Shown: piece after piece, positions 7,242-15,671 of the stretch | Numbering within the stretch: position 1 is the stretch's first letter | Layout of the letters: every line of letters starts with the position of its first letter | DNA from: CAYOXX01 sp964408025 | GTDB taxonomy: Bacteria; Acidobacteriota; DATKUA01 | Direction: 5' to 3' | Length of the DNA: 16,427 nucleotides | NCBI GenBank assembly: GCA_964408025.1 | Contig: CAYOXX010000076.1 | Location: forward strand, 1-16,427 | Position numbers and translations under genes: made by a program | Notes under the pieces: generated by a model | Seen by the model: only the letters and a program-made list of their open reading frames with translations | Database searches by the model: none | What the model was told of the DNA's origin: nothing

Positions 7242-8963
7242 ATGACCCTCAGCGACACCCTCACGCCGACTGAGCTGGAGCGGGCCGGGCCCGATCGCGG
7301 CAAGGCGCTGAGGGTGATGATGACCATGAGGGTGGTCGTCGTCACCACGCTGCTCGGCTCGGCGCTCTTCGTACAGCTCTTCTACGAGCTGGCCAACGAC
7401 ACGCTCTACTTCCTCATCGGCCTCACCTACCTGCTGACGGTGTTCTACGCGGTGCTGGTGCGCCCCCTGCGCGACAGCCGCGCATTCGTCTTCGCCCAGC
7501 TGCTCATCGACATGCTGCTCGTCTCGCTGCTGGTCATGGCGACGGGGGCGGCCGAGAGCGCCTTCATCATCCTCTACTACCCGGTGGTTGTGACCGCGGC
7601 GGTCGCGCTAGGCCGGGGCACGAGCTTCGCCCTGGCATCGGTAGGGGGCGCCATGCTGGCAGCCGTCGTGCTGGCCGCCAACAGCGGGCTCATCGACCTC
7701 GGCGTCATCTATCCCTACTCGCTGCTGCCCCTCAACAGCCTGCTCTACACCATCGGACTCCACCTGTTCGCCCTCGCCATGCTGGCAGCGCTGAGCGGCT
7801 ACCTGGCCAGCATGCTCCAGCACACAGCGGTACGCCTCAGCCAGCGGACAGTCGACCTGCAGCGGCTGCGGGTGCTGAACCAGAGCATCGTGCAGAGCAT
7901 CACCAGCGGCATCGTCACCACCGACCTGGAGGGTCGCGTCACCTTCGCCAACCCAGCAGCCCTGAGGCTGTTCGAGGTGCCGGCCGAGCGGGTTCTGAGC
8001 AGCGATATCAGGAGGTGGATCGATTACAACCCCTCGGCTCCCGAGCCGATCTTCGGCGACGAAACCTGGAGCCGCGAGATGCTGCTGCGCCGCGGCGGCG
8101 ACGAGCGCGAAGGTGACGAGGGGGCCGAAAGGATCGACGTCGGCGTCACACGCGCTCTCCTGATGGGGCCGGGCGGCGACCCGATCGGCAAGCTGTACCT
8201 AATCGCCGACCTGCGCGCACAGAAGGCCCTCAGAGCCCAGCTGAGCATCGGGGACAGGCTGACGGCGGCCGGCGAGTTGAGCGCGGCCATCGCCCACGAG
8301 ATCCGCAATCCCCTCGGCGCCATCAGCGGCAGCGCCCAGATGATCCAGAAGGCCTCGGACCTGCCCGAGGACCTGCTCGCCTTCCTGGACATCATTGTGC
8401 GCGAGAGCGAGCGGCTCAGCGCAACGCTGAACGAATTCCTGGCCTTCGCCCGCCCGCCGGTCTTCTCGCCGGTGAGGATCGATCTGGTCGCGGTGGTCAG
8501 GGAGACGGTGGCCCTGCTTTCCCACAGCACCGGCGTCACGCCGGCGCACCGGATAAGCTTTTCCGCCGACGGGCTGGACGAGCTGGTGACCCGCGTGGAC
8601 CCCAACATGATGCGCCAGCTTATATATAACCTGGCCACCAACGCCGTGCGCGCCATGCCGGAGGGTGGTATGCTGCGCATCAAGCTGAGGCGGGAGGACG
8701 GCGAGGCCGTCCTGACGGTGAGCGACAACGGCGTCGGCATTGCGGCCGACGAACTCCAGCAGCTTTTCCAGCCCCTAACTTCCCGCAGCCACGGGGGGAT
8801 TGGCTTGGGGATGGCGATAGTTTACCGGATAGTCCAGGAGCACGGGGGCAAAATAACTGTGCGCAGCGCGCCCGGCGTGGGTACCAGCGTGACGACGGCG
8901 CTGCCGATCGAGGGCGCCGAGCAGCCCGGCATCAGCGTGCGGCTCCTGACGGCGGAACCTTAA
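7242..8963 (+). CDS. pilS: Sensor histidine kinase PilS (two-component pair with PilR)
   Basis: A membrane sensor kinase of the NtrB/PilS type, 573 residues. About six hydrophobic segments fill residues 25-195, as in PilS proteins that sense pilin in the membrane. A PAS-like region follows (about 205-330, starting near QSIVQSITSGIVTTDLEGRV). The phosphoacceptor H352 lies in AIAHEIRNPLG; the catalytic domain has the N-box N467 (NLATNAVRAM), the G1 box DNGVGI (D495) and the G2 box GIGLGMAI. All kinase boxes look intact. The start has GGAGG 7 bases upstream. The stop is 2 bases before pilR. The name rests on position in the pil operon and topology; the pilin it would sense is not encoded here. 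Confidence 0.9.
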   Translation: MTLSDTLTPTELERAGPDRGKALRVMMTMRVVVVTTLLGSALFVQLFYELANDTLYFLIGLTYLLTVFYAVLVRPLRDSRAFVFAQLLIDMLLVSLLVMATGAAESAFIILYYPVVVTAAVALGRGTSFALASVGGAMLAAVVLAANSGLIDLGVIYPYSLLPLNSLLYTIGLHLFALAMLAALSGYLASMLQHTAVRLSQRTVDLQRLRVLNQSIVQSITSGIVTTDLEGRVTFANPAALRLFEVPAERVLSSDIRRWIDYNPSAPEPIFGDETWSREMLLRRGGDEREGDEGAERIDVGVTRALLMGPGGDPIGKLYLIADLRAQKALRAQLSIGDRLTAAGELSAAIAHEIRNPLGAISGSAQMIQKASDLPEDLLAFLDIIVRESERLSATLNEFLAFARPPVFSPVRIDLVAVVRETVALLSHSTGVTPAHRISFSADGLDELVTRVDPNMMRQLIYNLATNAVRAMPEGGMLRIKLRREDGEAVLTVSDNGVGIAADELQQLFQPLTSRSHGGIGLGMAIVYRIVQEHGGKITVRSAPGVGTSVTTALPIEGAEQPGISVRLLTAEP

Positions 8964-8965
8964 AA

Positions 8966-10333
<1,368 letters not shown>

Positions 10334-10348
10334 TGCGCGGCGCTCCGA

Positions 10349-12595
10349 CTACCCCTCCTGCGCGGCCCCTCTCCCTTCTATCTCGCCCACGATCCTCTCG
10401 CGGTAGGTGAGCAACATCTGGCCGACGCCGCGGATGACGGTGCGCACCTCCTCCTGGATCGCGTCGGGCGCGTCGATGGCGACGGCGAAGTCGTCCTCGC
10501 GCAGGCTGAGGACTACCGGGTTGCCGCCCTTCTCGATCTCGTAGACGCCGGCCGTTGGGTCGCTGAAGACCCTGTGGAAGCCGCTCTGCTGCAGCTCGGA
10601 GAGGAAGATATCGCGCAGGAAGCCCTGGTGGGTGGCCGAGAGAGCGTGGATCACCATGAACGGCCCCTCCGCCTGGGCCGGCACTTCCGCCGCCGCCTCG
10701 GCGCGGGTGCCTGGACCGCCGATCTGGAAGGCGGGCACCAGCGCCGGCGGCGCCATCAGGGTCGTCACCAGTGTCAGGAGGATCGCCACGCCGAACATGT
10801 CGGTCTGGATCACTCCGTTGGCGATGCCGACGCCGGCGATGATCAGCGCTACCTCGCCGCGCGGCAGCATGCCGAGGCCGACCCGCGTGGCGCCCCGCAT
10901 GTTGAAACCGACGAACAGCGCCGGGATACCGCAGCCCAGGACCTTGGAGATGACGGCGAAGAAGCTTATCACCACGCCGTAGGGCCAGAGCAGCGGCAGC
11001 ATCTGCCTGAAGTCGACCATCATCCCCATGACGACGAAGAAGATCGGCACCACGAAGTTGTAGACGCTGGCCAGGCTCTCCTCGAGGAAGTATGAGACCT
11101 TGGTGTTGCTCATCGCCAGGCCGATCGAGTAGGCGCCGATGATCATCGCTAGGCCGAAGAGCTCGGCGGTGGCGGCGCAGGCGAAGGCCAGCGCGAGGCC
11201 GAGCCCGAAGGTGGCGCCCTTGGTCTTGAACCAAACGAGGAAGCGCTCGACCTGTCTGCTCGCCAGGATGCCGATGCCGGTCAGTCCGAGCCAGAACAGC
11301 ACCGCCTTGACGGCGATACCGATGATGGTCTCGACGTCAAGAGTGCCCCCCATGAGCTCGACCACGGCGATGGCGTTGACGATGGCCAGGACCAGGATGC
11401 CGAGTACGTCATCGATTACCGCCCCGGCCAGGATGGTGACGCCCTCGGAGGTGTCGAGGCGGTTGATGTCGCTCAGCACCCGCGCGGTGATGCCGACGGA
11501 GGTGGCGACCATCACAGCGCCCATGAACAGCGCCGTCGGGTCCCACATCGACTCGATTCCCGGCACGAACCACCAGGTGGCCAGCGCGCCGAGGAAGAAC
11601 GGCGTGATCACCCCCCCCATGGCCACCGCCGTCGCCGGCCCGGCGTAGCGCAGGAACTGCTTCAGGTCGGTCTCCAGGCCGGCCATGAACAGCAGCACTA
11701 TCGCCGCCATCTGGGCGATGGCCCAGAGCTCGGGCGTCACCGCGAAGTCGGGCTGGATCGGCGAGGCGGCGAGGATGTCCGAAAGCCTGACGGTCTCGAA
11801 CAGCGCCCCCACGCCCGGGATGCTGATCATCCCTCCCAGGGCGTAGGGGCTGATGATGACGCCGCCGATCAGCTCACCCAGCACGCCGGGCTGCCCGAGG
11901 AAGCGCTCGAACAGCTCGCCGCCGACCTTGGCCACCAGCAGGATCACGGCGATCTGGAGCATGAGCATGGTGATGGCGTGGAGCAGATTGTGGCTCCGGA
12001 TCGTCTGGAACCAGCCCTCGTCGTCGATGCGGGCCCGCAGCAGCAGCCGCTCGCTCCCGCCCCCGCCTTCTCGCTCGATCCTGGCCTTTACCTTGACGCC
12101 GAGCCCGACCGCGGGCTCGTTGTGGCCGCCGGCGTGGCCCTCGAAGGGGTCGACGCCCGGCGGGTAGTAGATCGAGAGGTTGTTGATGGTGAAGCCGATC
12201 GGGCGGGCCTGCTGCGCGCCGTCTTCGCCCTCGACCGGCTCCAGCAGCAGCGAGCCGATGGTTCCGGTCAGCTCCACGGTGTCCGCGGGGGCCCTCTCTA
12301 TCGTCAACAGCGTGCGGTGGCGTCCCGCCTCGCCTTCCGGCATAGTGACCAGCAGCCAGTCGCCCACCCGGATCTCCTCGCGCCTCAGGTCGCCGAGCAA
12401 AGCCGTGGAGTCGCTGAAGACGTACGGGGTGTTGTGAAAGTAGATGGCGCCTTCGCGCATCCGCTCGACCACGATCAGCTCCCCGCCGCCCAACTCCGCC
12501 TCCGGCGGGCTGCCCCCGACAGTGGCTGCCAGCATAGCCAGCGTTGCGGCGGCGGCGACGGCTACTATAAGAAATCTGTACGGGATCTTGATCAT
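10349..12595 (-). CDS. CPA2-type cation/proton antiporter with extracytoplasmic N-terminal domain
   Basis: A 748-residue membrane transporter of the monovalent cation:proton antiporter-2 type (KefB/NapA-like), expected to exchange Na+ or K+ for H+. The N-terminus is a signal or anchor helix (about 2-28). An extracytoplasmic part at 28-205 follows, whose 108-192 portion resembles DUF5666-type OB-like repeats (TGTIGSLL, GFTINNLSIYYPPG, GVKVKARIE, LLLRARI). About 12 helices fill 207-620, with LLFMAGLETDLKQF and the ion-binding pair D395-D396 in AVIDDVLGI, a mark of electrogenic exchangers. The 127-residue tail is soluble and not an obvious RCK/TrkA-N domain. The frame is open up to a TTG at 12625, but the ATG at 12595 has an AGAGGA at proper distance and the region before it is purine-rich leader. 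It is convergent with pilR and divergent from the sirtuin gene. Confidence 0.88.
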   Translation of the reverse strand: MIKIPYRFLIVAVAAAATLAMLAATVGGSPPEAELGGGELIVVERMREGAIYFHNTPYVFSDSTALLGDLRREEIRVGDWLLVTMPEGEAGRHRTLLTIERAPADTVELTGTIGSLLLEPVEGEDGAQQARPIGFTINNLSIYYPPGVDPFEGHAGGHNEPAVGLGVKVKARIEREGGGGSERLLLRARIDDEGWFQTIRSHNLLHAITMLMLQIAVILLVAKVGGELFERFLGQPGVLGELIGGVIISPYALGGMISIPGVGALFETVRLSDILAASPIQPDFAVTPELWAIAQMAAIVLLFMAGLETDLKQFLRYAGPATAVAMGGVITPFFLGALATWWFVPGIESMWDPTALFMGAVMVATSVGITARVLSDINRLDTSEGVTILAGAVIDDVLGILVLAIVNAIAVVELMGGTLDVETIIGIAVKAVLFWLGLTGIGILASRQVERFLVWFKTKGATFGLGLALAFACAATAELFGLAMIIGAYSIGLAMSNTKVSYFLEESLASVYNFVVPIFFVVMGMMVDFRQMLPLLWPYGVVISFFAVISKVLGCGIPALFVGFNMRGATRVGLGMLPRGEVALIIAGVGIANGVIQTDMFGVAILLTLVTTLMAPPALVPAFQIGGPGTRAEAAAEVPAQAEGPFMVIHALSATHQGFLRDIFLSELQQSGFHRVFSDPTAGVYEIEKGGNPVVLSLREDDFAVAIDAPDAIQEEVRTVIRGVGQMLLTYRERIVGEIEGRGAAQEG

Positions 12596-12602
12596 CCTCT
12601 CT

Positions 12603-12608
12603 TCCTCT
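12603..12608 (-). promoter_or_regulatory. Ribosome binding site that sets the antiporter start
   Basis: On the minus strand AGAGGA lies 7 bases before the ATG at 12595, inside a purine-rich run. Reading that run as codons from the TTG at 12625 would give a Glu/Arg-rich leader before the membrane helix, which is unlikely. Confidence 0.6.
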
Positions 12609-12651
12609 TCTCCTGCCTCCGGCAACGGCTCGCGTCCGGGTGGGAATGCAT

Positions 12652-12680
12652 AGTGTAGCTGTCCGCCGGTGGCGCATCAA
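12652..12680 (-). promoter_or_regulatory. Sigma-70 promoter of the antiporter gene
   Basis: On the minus strand TTGATG (12680-12675), a 17-base spacer and TACACT (12657-12652) match the housekeeping promoter well, 4/6 in each hexamer with ideal spacing. Transcription should start near 12645, about 50 bases before the ATG. No comparably good promoter was seen for the divergent sirtuin gene; a TATACT at 12716-12721 has only a poor -35. Confidence 0.65.
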
Positions 12681-12746
12681 GGCCGCCGGCGCTGGTCCGA
12701 GCGGGCCGGATCGGATATACTCGCGAAAACGGCGGCGGGGGGAGCG

Positions 12747-13493
12747 ATGGTAAAACAGACAATTCCGGAGAGGGTCGCCGGGCGCTTCGCGTCAGCCCGG
12801 CGGGTTGCGGTGCTGACGGGCGCCGGGGTGAGCGCCGAGAGCGGCCTCGAAACCTTCCGCGGCCCCGACGGCACCTGGGGCAAGGTGAACATCGAGGAGG
12901 TGGCCACGCCGCAGGCGTTCGCTCGCGACCCGGTAAAGGTTTGGAACTGGTACGACAGCCGCCGCACCGGCTTCAAAGAGGTGAAGCCAAATCCCGCGCA
13001 CTTGGCGCTGGCGGCGATGGAGATGCACTTCGAGCACTTCGCACTCGTCACCCAGAACATCGACGGCCTGCACAAGCAGGCCGGTTCGCGCAACATCATC
13101 GAGCTGCACGGCAACATCTGGGAGGTGAGGGATACCGAGTCCGGCGAGGTGAGCGTGGACGAGAGGACGCCGCTGCCCGAGATACCGCCGCGCAGCGCCG
13201 ACGGCAACCTGCTACGCCCTAACGTTGTCTGGTTTGGCGAGATGCTGCCACCCGGCGTCATGGAAGCCGCCGCGCGCGAGGCCGAGAGCTGCGAGGTCTT
13301 CCTGGTTGTCGGCACCTCGGCCGTAGTGCAGCCGGCCGCCTCGCTGCCGATCTTGGCCAGGCGGGCCGGGGCCCTGTTGCTGGAGTTCACGCTGCAGCCG
13401 ACCGAAATCAGCGACTTCGTTGACCACTCGTTCTACGGAAAGGCCGGCGAGACGCTGCCCCCCTTCCTCGAGCTGATCGGCGAGAGCCTGTAG
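12747..13493 (+). CDS. Sirtuin NAD-dependent protein deacylase lacking the zinc cysteines
   Basis: A 248-residue SIR2-family enzyme that would remove acyl groups from lysines using NAD. Core motifs are intact: GAGVSAESG at 25-33, TQNIDGLH at 102-109, the catalytic H121 in LHGN, and VVWFGEMLP at 160-168. Y69 and R72 in YDSR match the Tyr-x-x-Arg pair that marks desuccinylase/demalonylase sirtuins (SIRT5, E. coli CobB), so succinyl or malonyl lysine may be the substrate. The small zinc module at 129-152 has no cysteine at all where the family has four (DTES in place of CxxC, then IPPRSADG). The frame is open to 12669, but the ATG at 12747 has GGGGGGAG upstream and gives a normal N-terminus. It is divergent from the antiporter gene and convergent with the M29 gene. 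The usual symbol would be cobB, which I leave out because of the altered zinc site. Confidence 0.9.
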   Translation: MVKQTIPERVAGRFASARRVAVLTGAGVSAESGLETFRGPDGTWGKVNIEEVATPQAFARDPVKVWNWYDSRRTGFKEVKPNPAHLALAAMEMHFEHFALVTQNIDGLHKQAGSRNIIELHGNIWEVRDTESGEVSVDERTPLPEIPPRSADGNLLRPNVVWFGEMLPPGVMEAAAREAESCEVFLVVGTSAVVQPAASLPILARRAGALLLEFTLQPTEISDFVDHSFYGKAGETLPPFLELIGESL

Positions 13494-13579
13494 GAAAAAC
13501 GCGGAAAGCTACCTGTACCTTCACGCGTCAGCACTTTGTTGTGAGTCGGATAGTCTAAAAATGGGTACCCGTCTGTTTC
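13494..13579. other. Convergent gap between sirtuin and M29 genes
   Basis: This 86-base AT-richer gap separates two convergent stops. It holds a short palindrome GGGTACCC (about 13563-13570) flanked by AAAAA and GTTT, which might act as a weak two-way terminator. The stem is only about 4 bp with a usable loop, so I am not confident. Confidence 0.25.
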
Positions 13580-14548
13580 CTAGACCAGGAGCTTGCCGTC
13601 CTGCTGGATCACCTTGCCGTCGATGGTGATGGTAGGCTTGAAGAGGATGACGTCGAGGTGGAGTGTGGAGGGGTTCTCGCCGCCGGGGTACGATGTGTTG
13701 TCGCCGACGGCTATGTGGCAGGTGCCGAGCACCTTCTCGTCTTCGAGGATTACGCCCGTGACCTTGGCTGTCGGGTTGGTGCCGATGGCGAACTCGGCGG
13801 CGAACTCGGCGTTGTTGTTGCCGTCGACGGCCTTGGTCTGCTCGATGACGTCGCGGAAGCGCTTGCCCGATGCGTTGTCCTCGATCTCGACTACGTAGCC
13901 GCCCCTGAAAACGACCCTGGTCGGCTCGGTGATGATGTCGCCGCAGCGGTCGACGACCAAGAGGCCGTCGATGCTCCTGGGCGCCAGCTCGCTCTCGCCG
14001 TCGGGCAGGTTGGAGAAGGCTCCGGGCTCCGAGATGTTGCCGTCGCTGGCCACCGCGGTGTTGTCGATGTCGATCTCCAGGTCGGTTCCCGACGGCGTGG
14101 TGACCATGGCAATCTTACCCGCTTCGAGGACCGCTCGGATCCGCTCGCAGGTTTCGGCGATTTCCTTGTAGTTGGCGCTGAGGCCGCGGATGAAGATCTC
14201 TTCAGTGATGCCGGGTAGCGTAGCGATGCGGGTGTGGCCGTTGCCGCTGGCGGCCCGGCGGGCATCGGTGTGGCTGATGCTGACAACCGTCGGGGCCAGG
14301 ACTAAGTCGGCGACCTTCATCGCCTCGGCCACCATCTTCGGGGGTTCCTCGCCGTTGATCTTACCCGCGGGATAGAGAAGGATCGATGGATCTGCTCCGA
14401 GCTCCTTAGCTACCTGGAATATAGCGTCGGCGATCGATTGCTTCTCGTGGTTGGTGACTACCAGGACCAACTCGCCCTCCACGAGGCCCATACATTGGAC
14501 CAGGGCGTTGCGGGCCGGCTTCAACAGCTCCTCTTTGGCTCTTGTCAT
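13580..14548 (-). CDS. M29-like leucyl aminopeptidase (AmpS/AmpT family)
   Basis: A 322-residue cytoplasmic protein of the thermophilic aminopeptidase M29 family (COG2309), metal-dependent enzymes that remove N-terminal residues from peptides. Likely metal ligands are seen: E252 in AEFAIGTNP (251-259), H278 in GTCHIAVGDN (275-284), and H297 and D299 in STLHLDV. The N-terminal half is alpha/beta (about 20-150). The protein is somewhat shorter than the 370-410 residues of classic M29 peptidases and fits a COG2309 subgroup. NicX-type dihydroxypyridine dioxygenases share this fold, so the substrate is uncertain. The ATG at 14548 has AAGGA at 14554-14558, 5 bases away, and a good promoter further upstream, so it is transcribed apart from the yjbQ operon on the same strand. 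Confidence 0.82.
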   Translation of the reverse strand: MTRAKEELLKPARNALVQCMGLVEGELVLVVTNHEKQSIADAIFQVAKELGADPSILLYPAGKINGEEPPKMVAEAMKVADLVLAPTVVSISHTDARRAASGNGHTRIATLPGITEEIFIRGLSANYKEIAETCERIRAVLEAGKIAMVTTPSGTDLEIDIDNTAVASDGNISEPGAFSNLPDGESELAPRSIDGLLVVDRCGDIITEPTRVVFRGGYVVEIEDNASGKRFRDVIEQTKAVDGNNNAEFAAEFAIGTNPTAKVTGVILEDEKVLGTCHIAVGDNTSYPGGENPSTLHLDVILFKPTITIDGKVIQQDGKLLV

Positions 14549-14583
14549 CTCTGTCCTTCTCCCTCCCTCTTCGGGCCGTGCGG

Positions 14584-14612
14584 ATTGTAATGTTCTCGTG
14601 CGAAAGAATCAA
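14584..14612 (-). promoter_or_regulatory. Sigma-70 promoter of the M29-like gene
   Basis: On the minus strand TTGATT (14612-14607), a 17-base spacer and TACAAT (14589-14584) form a near-consensus promoter in an AT-richer gap. The transcript should begin near 14577, about 29 bases before the ATG. Confidence 0.75.
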
Positions 14613-14675
14613 GCCGAATCACCGCATGTAGCGCGAATCCGAAGAGAATTAATGTAATACGGCCAACTTTGTTAG

Positions 14676-14704
14676 GCAGATCACCTCATTCGCCGACGAT
14701 CTGC
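14676..14704 (-). repeat. Inverted repeat GCAGATC / GATCTGC spanning the yjbQ stop
   Basis: A perfect 7-bp inverted repeat (14676-14682 and 14698-14704) with a 15-base loop that contains the yjbQ stop codon. No U-run follows on the minus strand, so it is not a standard intrinsic terminator. It could protect the 3' end of the operon mRNA. Confidence 0.35.
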
Positions 14705-15105
14705 GCGACCAGCTCCCGGTTGTGCGGTTTATTGTCCAGCTCGATGAAGACGATCTGCTGCCAGGTGCCCAGTGTCAGGCGGCCGTCGCAGAAGGGTACG
14801 CCCAGGTCGGGGCCGAGCAGCGCGGCGCGGGTGTGGCTATGGCCGTTGCCGTCGTGCCAGGTCAGGTCGTGTCTGTAGGGGATCTCCCGGGGCGCGATCC
14901 GCTCGAGCATCGCCGGGAAGTCCTGCTGCAGGCCCGGCTCGAACTCGATGGTGGTCACCGCGCCGGTGGAGCCGCGGTTGAAGACCGTGACGACGCCGTC
15001 GCGCAGGCCCGACTCCGCCACCGCCGCCGCCACCTGGCCGGTGATGTCGACCATCTGCAGCTCGTTGGTGCGGGGCAGGCGAATCGTCTTTGTCCGAACC
15101 GCCAT
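14686..15105 (-). CDS. YjbQ family protein (UPF0047)
   Basis: A 139-residue protein of the widespread YjbQ/UPF0047 family, a small trimeric fold with a weak thiamin phosphate synthase activity reported for some members; the true role is unsettled. The family signature is clear: NRGSTGAVTTIEFEPGL in the middle and HDGNGHSHTRAALLG, then LTLGTWQQIVFIELD near the C-terminus. The clustered histidines suggest a metal or phosphate site. Full length. The ATG is preceded by GGAGG at 15113-15117, inside the upstream LOG-like gene, whose stop is 2 bases before it. It is the third gene of the rsmI operon and a 137-base gap follows. Confidence 0.92.
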   Translation of the reverse strand: MAVRTKTIRLPRTNELQMVDITGQVAAAVAESGLRDGVVTVFNRGSTGAVTTIEFEPGLQQDFPAMLERIAPREIPYRHDLTWHDGNGHSHTRAALLGPDLGVPFCDGRLTLGTWQQIVFIELDNKPHNRELVAQIVGE

Positions 15106-15107
15106 CT

Positions 15108-15671
15108 CTACGCCTCCAGCTCGCCTTTCAGAATCCTCACGGCCTCGGCGGGGCCGGCGGCGAAGCGTATGAAGTCGGCGGCGCTCCGGCCCTCCGGCCG
15201 CAGGCTCTCGACGCTCTCCACGCTCGGCTCCCCCGTCAGCAGGCCGATCAGCGGCCGCCAGAACTCGCCGAGGCAGACGATCGGCTTGCGGGGCACCAGC
15301 TTCTTGTTGACCAGCTCCCAGCAGAGCGCCAGCTCGCTGAGTGTGCCGGTGCCGCCCCTGAGGACTACGAAGCCGTCGCTGTCGTCGATCATCCGCTCGA
15401 TCCGCTCCAGAAGTCCCTCGGAGCCGATCTCGCGCCCGACGAAGCGGTTCGGAGCGGCCGCGAAGATGTGGGCGGTGTAGCCGACGCCTTCGCGGCCGGC
15501 CTCTCGGGCCCCCTTAAGGACCGCTTCCATGGTGCCCCCGTAGCCGCCGCTGGCGACGTCGAAGCCGGCTTCGGCGAGCGCCCGGCCGAGCTCGAGGGCG
15601 CCCTCGTAATCCGACTCGCCGCCGGCCGGGCTGTGGCTGCCGAAGACCATTATCTGCGGATTCCTATCCAT
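15108..15671 (-). CDS. LOG-like Rossmann nucleotide-binding protein (TIGR00725 type)
   Basis: A 187-residue cytoplasmic protein of the LOG/lysine-decarboxylase-like superfamily. Members cleave the N-glycosidic bond of nucleoside monophosphates (cytokinin-activating LOG, PpnN) or only bind nucleotides. Motifs seen are SGGYGGTMEAV (41-51) for phosphate binding and GGTGTLSELALCWE (106-119), equivalent to the PGGxGTxxE catalytic motif; the Pro is replaced by Arg (R105). This form fits the TIGR00725 subgroup better than classic LOG, so the enzymatic role is uncertain. The ATG overlaps the rsmI stop by 8 bases and has GGGGAGG upstream; yjbQ starts 2 bases after its stop. The three genes form one translationally coupled unit. 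Confidence 0.85.
   Translation of the reverse strand: MDRNPQIMVFGSHSPAGGESDYEGALELGRALAEAGFDVASGGYGGTMEAVLKGAREAGREGVGYTAHIFAAAPNRFVGREIGSEGLLERIERMIDDSDGFVVLRGGTGTLSELALCWELVNKKLVPRKPIVCLGEFWRPLIGLLTGEPSVESVESLRPEGRSAADFIRFAAGPAEAVRILKGELEA

Noticed and set aside
8620..8630. TATATATAA stretch inside pilS as a possible internal promoter
   Set aside because: It encodes Tyr-Ile-Tyr-Asn just before the kinase N-box, no -35 element is evident, and the next gene start is over 300 bases away.
10334..10348. A terminator between convergent pilR and antiporter genes
   Set aside because: Only 15 bases separate the stops and no stem followed by a U-run was found there.
12669..12746. N-terminal extension of the sirtuin
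   Set aside because: The extra 26 residues are Arg/Ala-rich, overlap the divergent promoter region, and the ATG at 12747 has its own purine-rich ribosome site.
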